From assembly GCF_001625305.1 (NCBI RefSeq), contig NW_017802935.1, positions 2,657,031 to 2,721,030 of the forward strand: 64,000 bases of DNA, written 5' to 3'. Within the stretch, counting starts at the first letter, position 1. Each line of letters begins with the position of its first letter. This document shows, in pieces, positions 58,611 through 64,000 of the stretch. A program made the position numbers and the translations under genes. Origin of the DNA: Branchiostoma belcheri (Eukaryota; Chordata; Leptocardii; Amphioxiformes; Branchiostomatidae). The notes under the pieces were generated by a model. It was given only the letters and a program-made list of their open reading frames with translations, was not told where the DNA came from and searched no databases.

Positions 58611-61499
58611 GCACACACACACACTCTCTCTCTCTCACTCTTAGCTTTAGTAGTAATACTCAAGCCTAAATTGTGGAACAGCAGACACCAATGCTGACAG
58701 CACTGTTTAGATCTGAGACCAAAATCATATTTTCGATCGCTTCTCAGATCTCATTTCCGTTTTCATTTCACAGCTTATTGGATGGCTGGTGTAGATGATG
58801 TGAAATAACCGAATGATGAGTACTATGTGTGGACTGGGTCATGGTCAGACGCCATTGAACATTATGGAATATTATCAAATAAGTGAACCGACAATCTACA
58901 ATCTGCGTTGGCTCTGTATCGTAAGGTCAATTCTATACGAAAGAGGGTACAGAGTTAGAGGGTAAGATATAAAGCCCTGTACTATAGTTTTATTTTCATT
59001 TGATATGATCATAAGAGTTGATGTGGAAATGGTATCGGTGTATTTTGTAAGCTCCTGGGTGGAATTTTACCCCCCACCCCACGCCACAATGATATAATTA
59101 CTGCCCGTCCCTACCAACATGGCCGCGTCCAATCTTCTGTTTGAGAGGTATGTTCTTAACTTTTCACGATTCTATACAAACCAGATGGCACTACGTATAT
59201 GCCTTTTAAGCAATAAGGCATGTATGAGTTGTCTTCATTCTTGCCTTTTATTCAACTAGTCTACTTATCCTTATAGTTTCAGACCAGCAACATCGACACG
59301 GTGGGCTGAGGGTGGGGGTGGTTGGGCAGAACATTACTTTTTAAAACCGAAAATTTCCTGGTGCCTCATGCTCTGATGCTGCACTAATTCTATAATTTTA
59401 TTCAGCAGAAACATTTGGGGGGGGCAACGGGTGATATTTTGCGACATCAAGAAACGGGAATTATTTTTTTATCCCACCATTTTCATTTTTTCAGTCCTGT
59501 TAAAACATGTGCTGATACAGGTGGTTGTTAATGTAATTAGTGGAAATTCCAATACCAGAGCATACCGCTAAAATTATACTCACCAAAACGATGTTGTTAC
59601 TGATGCTTTCCAAGGTAAAACAAAAATATCAAAAAGAGCAATGGATATATTTTCTTGGTACCATAATCGTTTCTATTGTTATCGGTAACAAAAGAAATAC
59701 CCATAATACGTTTAATATTTAATGTGGTCATAAGCACTTAGTGATCATTATAATTGCTGCTCTCATTTTACCACACGAAAACCTACTCTAACTACACTAT
59801 ACCACCCGTTGGTTTTTGTTGCTGTATGAGTTCAACACAAGGAGTGAAACTAATATGATGGGACAATCTCTGTGAAAATAGATTAATTTTTAGGAAGACA
59901 TTTTTTCTATATTTGCCTCTACAATGTCTAATACACGGTTCAAAGTGCACGTTATGATGAAAAGCAGATCCACCAAACCCAGACAATTATCAGCCAGTGT
60001 CTGTAAGATGACCGTTCTGAACCACAGGAAGTATCAAGTTCAACCATGATTGATTCCAGAGCTCTCTGTTGTGCACATGTCTTTCAATACGCTGATGATT
60101 CTTGACTGAAAGTGCAGATAATATGACATTACGCTTGGCAATGTGGCGTTGAGATGCGCAAAATAATGCACCCAACAGACGTGAAAAAATGTTAATATAT
60201 TTGTAACGCAATTTCCAATTTTGACGTCCTGTCATTACGCCTGTCAATCGTTCCCAGCCGCCCACGTACTATTTACCTACTCTGTTCGGACAAACAAACA
60301 CACATGTACAGCTCACCACCAAAAACAATACTTCCGTACGCGAAGGTAAAGAAACTATACAAAGTTCAGACAACATGCTGTATTACAGACACGGGTCCCA
60401 GACAACCCTCCCCAGTGTCGCCATGTTGACCAGCGCGAACCACACGCACACACAAGTTCACCTCCCATCGATTCATCCAGCCGTGATTAGATTGTGTTTA
60501 TGCTGTGGCCTTACATAATTCAACAGGTCACTACCCACAGTATCTATCTTTGTGCATATGATTTGATCATCATAACTGTGTCATAAGGAGCGAGGCTGAA
60601 CCAATAGGAAAACTTTGAGGTGGCTTCAGGGCATTCAGGGTCGTGAAGATAGAAAATCTGATAGTTGTGACTTCAGCAATAATACAATAACTTTGCTGGG
60701 ATCATTTCTGTAATGATATAATATTGACAATCGTGAAGAGATTATCCATGACAGGACCGGGATGGAAATGTGCTTTGGATAGATTTGTGCTGGAATAACA
60801 GAACTTTGTGGTAGTGTAAATACTAGTAGTGCGATCTGAATCACGATTTTACTTTGTGTGTAGTTCCAGTTGTGTACATGAAAGAAAGATTGTCAACATT
60901 CAGCCATATTTACATCATAACTGGTATGCATACATCTGATTTTACCAACTTCAGATAAAAGTACACACAGGTCTGTATTTGAATGATCTATTATATATAA
61001 ATACGCGCAGTGTCATACTATCCACGTAATCCTGGGTGTTTGTGTTTCGCGTTTTAGTCTTCTCAGGAGTTTGCTCGTTCAATAGAATCTTCAAACGAAG
61101 AAGACCAGTTTTGGCCTTCACTACATGAAGTTTAACATTAGCTCAAATACAATATGTTGACATATAAGGTTTCCATATTTACACAAATGAAAGTTATCAG
61201 AAAAATAAACGTCGTGTGGTGGGTTTCAGGAAACATGGTAAACCTAATGTCGAATGGGAACAGGTTTCGTCCGGCCAAATCTAGACAGAGAATTGTCTGA
61301 TCTCTGGATCAAAATGTTCCCCATATTTCAGCACAAAATCAATGACAGTGCATTGATCAATATCATGTTTTGGCCTCTGGATCATTTTGACTCATTTCTT
61401 ATCTGTCATTTACGTACGATGTTATATACGTGTCAATATTGTGTTGGGCAATGACTACTGAATTTGTTCTCTCAAGATTTGACACCAGGTTGTTGAGGG
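56644..61499. other. Long intergenic region
   Basis: Nearly 5 kb without a supportable gene on either strand. The frames at 57915-58208 and 59990-60265 lack domain or splice support. It contains the 58.4-58.6 kb microsatellite. A short start-like exon (ATG near 59119, MAASNLLFER before GTATGT) has no visible partner exon. Confidence 0.4.
58376..58641. repeat. Compound (CT)n/(CA)n microsatellite
   Basis: About 265 bp of alternating CT and CA runs. The apparent ORFs across it are artefacts. Confidence 0.97.
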
Positions 61500-61501
61500 T
61501 A

Positions 61502-62773
61502 CGAGGGTGGATCAAAAAGTTCTCGGCCTCACCTAGAAAATAAAGGGCAAACTCCTATTCTTTAGTATAACTGTATACTATGATGTCTTACATCACTGCA
61601 CACAAAAATTCAAATTTCTATATTCATTAGTTAGCACGTGACGCCCCGTGAAAATGGGGCGGGTGAGGGCAAAATCACAAAATGGCCGCAACAGAAGCGT
61701 GTGCTGTGATCATGTATATCGATAAAAAGGGATTTCTCGTAAGGAAATCCATGAACACATGGTCAGGACACTTAGTGATGACTCTCCTTCTTATTCAACT
61801 ATAAAGAAGTGGGTTGCTAGCTACAAGCGCTGCAAGGTGAACACCAAAGATGAACATATGTCAGGATGCCACAAATCAGCACCATGGACAATCCAGTTGA
61901 GGCCATCCATCACATGGTAGTAAATGACAGATGTGAGACTGTCCAACATGTAGCAGAGTCTTTAGCCTGTGTTGTGGCTCTGTTCACAATGTTTTGTCAG
62001 ACATCCTGGGGATGAGCAACCTGTCTGTAAGGTGGGTGCCTAGAATGTTTTCTGAACATCAGAAGTTAAACAAGCTGGACATTTCAAGGAACGAATTCAG
62101 TCCAATCCATGCAATTACCTCAAAACATTTTTCACCCAAGATGAGACATGGTTTCACCACTTTCACCCCAAATCAAAACAACAGAACAAACAATGAATGA
62201 AGAATGTTTCCCGGACCCCAAGAAGTTTTATCGAGTTTCATCCGTTGACAGGGGTTTTGTCTCTGTTTTCTGGGACAGCAAGGGAGTAATCATGACTGAA
62301 TACCTGTGAATAGGTTAAAACATCAATGGGGAGTACTATTTAACAGAATAGCAACAGTTGAGGACAACGATCAAAGAGATAAGGAGAGGAAAGCACCGAG
62401 CTGGCGTGATGACAATGCACCTGTCCACACAGCACAGGGGTCAGTGACAGCAGCAAACGAATTTGGCTTTGAAGTCTAACCCCACCCTTCCAACTCACCT
62501 GACCTAACACCGTCGGACTTCTACCTATTTCCTAAACTGAAGTTCCACTTACGTGGTCAACGTTTTTATGGTAATGATGACGTCATCAGTGCGGGTGAGC
62601 CCTATCTGGGGGCTCCAGATTCAACCTTCTTCCACAAGGGGAAAACAAACCCGGAACATCACTGGACCAAGTGCATTGCAGTTAGAGGGGACTATGTTGA
62701 AACATAGTGTAAGAAATTTTTTTCTGCCACGACGTTTTCTAGGTGAGGCCGAGAACTTTTTGATCCACCCTCG
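61502..62773 (+). mobile_element. Decayed mariner transposon
   Basis: A 1272-bp element between TA dinucleotides (61500-61501 and 62774-62775). Terminal inverted repeats begin CGAGGGTGGATCAAAAAGTT at both ends. The interior is a mariner transposase with several frameshifts and stops. Recognisable pieces in order: an N-terminal helix-turn-helix region (SYSTIKKWVASYKRC), LSVRWVPRMFSEHQKLNKLD, a degraded catalytic block (MRHGFTTFTPNQNN), and a C-terminal ...HHWTKCIAVRGDYVET. The length fits a full element, but it cannot make an active transposase. Confidence 0.92.
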
Positions 62774-62775
62774 TA

Positions 62776-64000
62776 TGTGGCACTATGTGCCTTTTGAACA
62801 TGTCAACATTACGGGTCCGGTTTTTATCAAACCTTTAAAGCTTTGTTTTCTACAGTAGGACGGCTGATACGACAGTCTGTCTCTCCTATGTGATAATGCC
62901 CTTGGTGGCCTACGGGTAAAACCTCCACATCCCCCAGAGAACCCTCTCACGACAAGAGAGGAAATAATCAGGATGATCATCACATCATGTATTCTATTCA
63001 GAAATGAGTCTCACTAATGAAACCATCATTTTCCAGAGCTGATAGTCATTCGCCTGAACAAATTACGTGACTGGTCAACGAGATCAGTCTTCCATACTTT
63101 GCCAGAATTGTCCCTCTAGTGTAGTATTTAATCAGTGTTCGGTCAGTTTGGGGACAGAATTCTTACAAGACTTCAATTATCAGAGCTTAATCCAAGCTAC
63201 GAGAGACATCATGTCATTTGCCATAATGGTGAGATTTAAGACTGGTGCTATGATCGACAAGATGAAGATCAGGATTAATACTGATTTTCAAAACTATAAT
63301 TTATGTCAAGGATGTATTTGCCCTAGAAAATACCCTAGGTATGGTAACACATGAGCGCCAAGTAAGTATCTGGACGCTTCCTTGTTGTTATTTTTTGTCG
63401 TCTTTGTTGTGGAACAAAGATGGCGGCTTTGTAAGGTGCAAAGAAGGTTCAAGGATCTTTACTGTATTGGTTGTATGAAATTAATGTTTCTTAAGTGTAG
63501 ACAAGTTGTTAAAATATTCTTATTTGAAGATAAGTACTTCATATTTTTGCCCCCCAAAATCCAACATGGCGGAAGGTCATTGACAGTGGTCTACGTCAAA
63601 GTCGCTACACTATCACGTATTGAACGTATCATGATCATGAACGTATCTTGATCATTAAAATGGCTTTTTTTAGGCAGAGTGCTAGTGTACCACTTTCAGT
63701 CTCTGAACACTTCTTAATATTTATACAACTCTGCATGAAAGAAGGCATTACAGAGCAAAATATTTCTGGGCTTTAGTCAAAACAAATCGATCCAACTCTT
63801 GATAACGCTGACATACAGAAATATGGTTCTGAGGCCGCTGCCGAGGAAAATGAGCGCACTGAACAAATTTATGTCAAAATATTGGGTCACGCAAAAGGTA
63901 GAAACAAAACATATTCATTAGAGACATCATAAAAGAAAGAATTTTGTAGACATTTATTTGAGAATATTGACGAAGAAATTAAAGATGCGTCTGTGTGATG
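62776..64000. other. Intergenic region at the right edge
   Basis: No gene, RNA or mobile element recognised. The frames at 63067-63354 and 63382-63651 lack splice or domain support. Confidence 0.4.

Noticed and set aside
58305-58644. Ser/Leu/His/Thr repeat ORFs, and an Arg/Glu repeat ORF on the other strand
   Set aside because: Translations of a CT/CA microsatellite.
59119-59152. Start-like exon MAASNLLFER followed by GTATGT
   Set aside because: No second exon in phase was found in the remaining 4.8 kb; a lone ATG with a donor is weak evidence.
1-64000. CRISPR arrays, operons, bacterial promoters, tRNA or rRNA genes
   Set aside because: The window is eukaryotic; no clover-leaf tRNA, rRNA segment or spaced repeat array was found by eye.

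Overview
The window is animal nuclear DNA: multi-exon genes with GT-AG introns, AATAAA signals, abundant transposon fragments and one assembly gap (33452-33577). The gene content (families of short LRR transmembrane proteins, TIR receptors, ectodysplasin-like TNF ligands with shuffled LDLa/SRCR/EGF stalks, Penelope, DIRS-like and mariner elements) fits a lancelet (Branchiostoma) best. That assignment is inferred from family content, not from a marker gene.

Layout. 1-5 kb: 3' part of a cytosolic 5'-nucleotidase III gene (+), with a DIRS-like retroelement tail in its first visible intron and a duplicated 90-nt exon pair. 5-9.2 kb: a four-exon unrecognised gene (-) whose large intron holds back-to-back Penelope GIY-YIG fragments. 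10-11 kb: a small unrecognised gene (+), divergent from the previous one. 15-27 kb: four LRR-TM genes in two convergent pairs, each made of a short-tailed receptor (+) facing an LRR-TM-FN3-TIR receptor (-); the first TIR gene carries a 574-bp transposon inside its TIR domain. 28-48.6 kb: four tandem minus-strand genes for type II membrane TNF ligands of ectodysplasin type, with a fifth LRR-TM gene between two of them. 49.5-52.1 kb: a third convergent pair, an LRR-TM-death-domain receptor (+) facing a short-tailed LRR-TM protein (-). 54.7-56.6 kb: a CHK/EcK-like kinase (-). 56.6-64 kb: no convincing gene; a CT/CA microsatellite and a decayed mariner.

How it may work together. The striking unit is a receptor/ligand neighbourhood. 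Three 'short + signalling' LRR receptor pairs (two TIR, one death domain) flank four multidomain EDA-like ligands. The sequence shows the genes, domains, intron phases and orientations directly. That the paired LRR proteins act together, or that the ligands bind anything encoded nearby, is inference.

In every multi-exon model marked as such, exon lengths and phases were checked by hand and sum to an intact reading frame, except for one in-frame TGA in the first ligand gene. Exon coordinates are given high to low for minus-strand genes.
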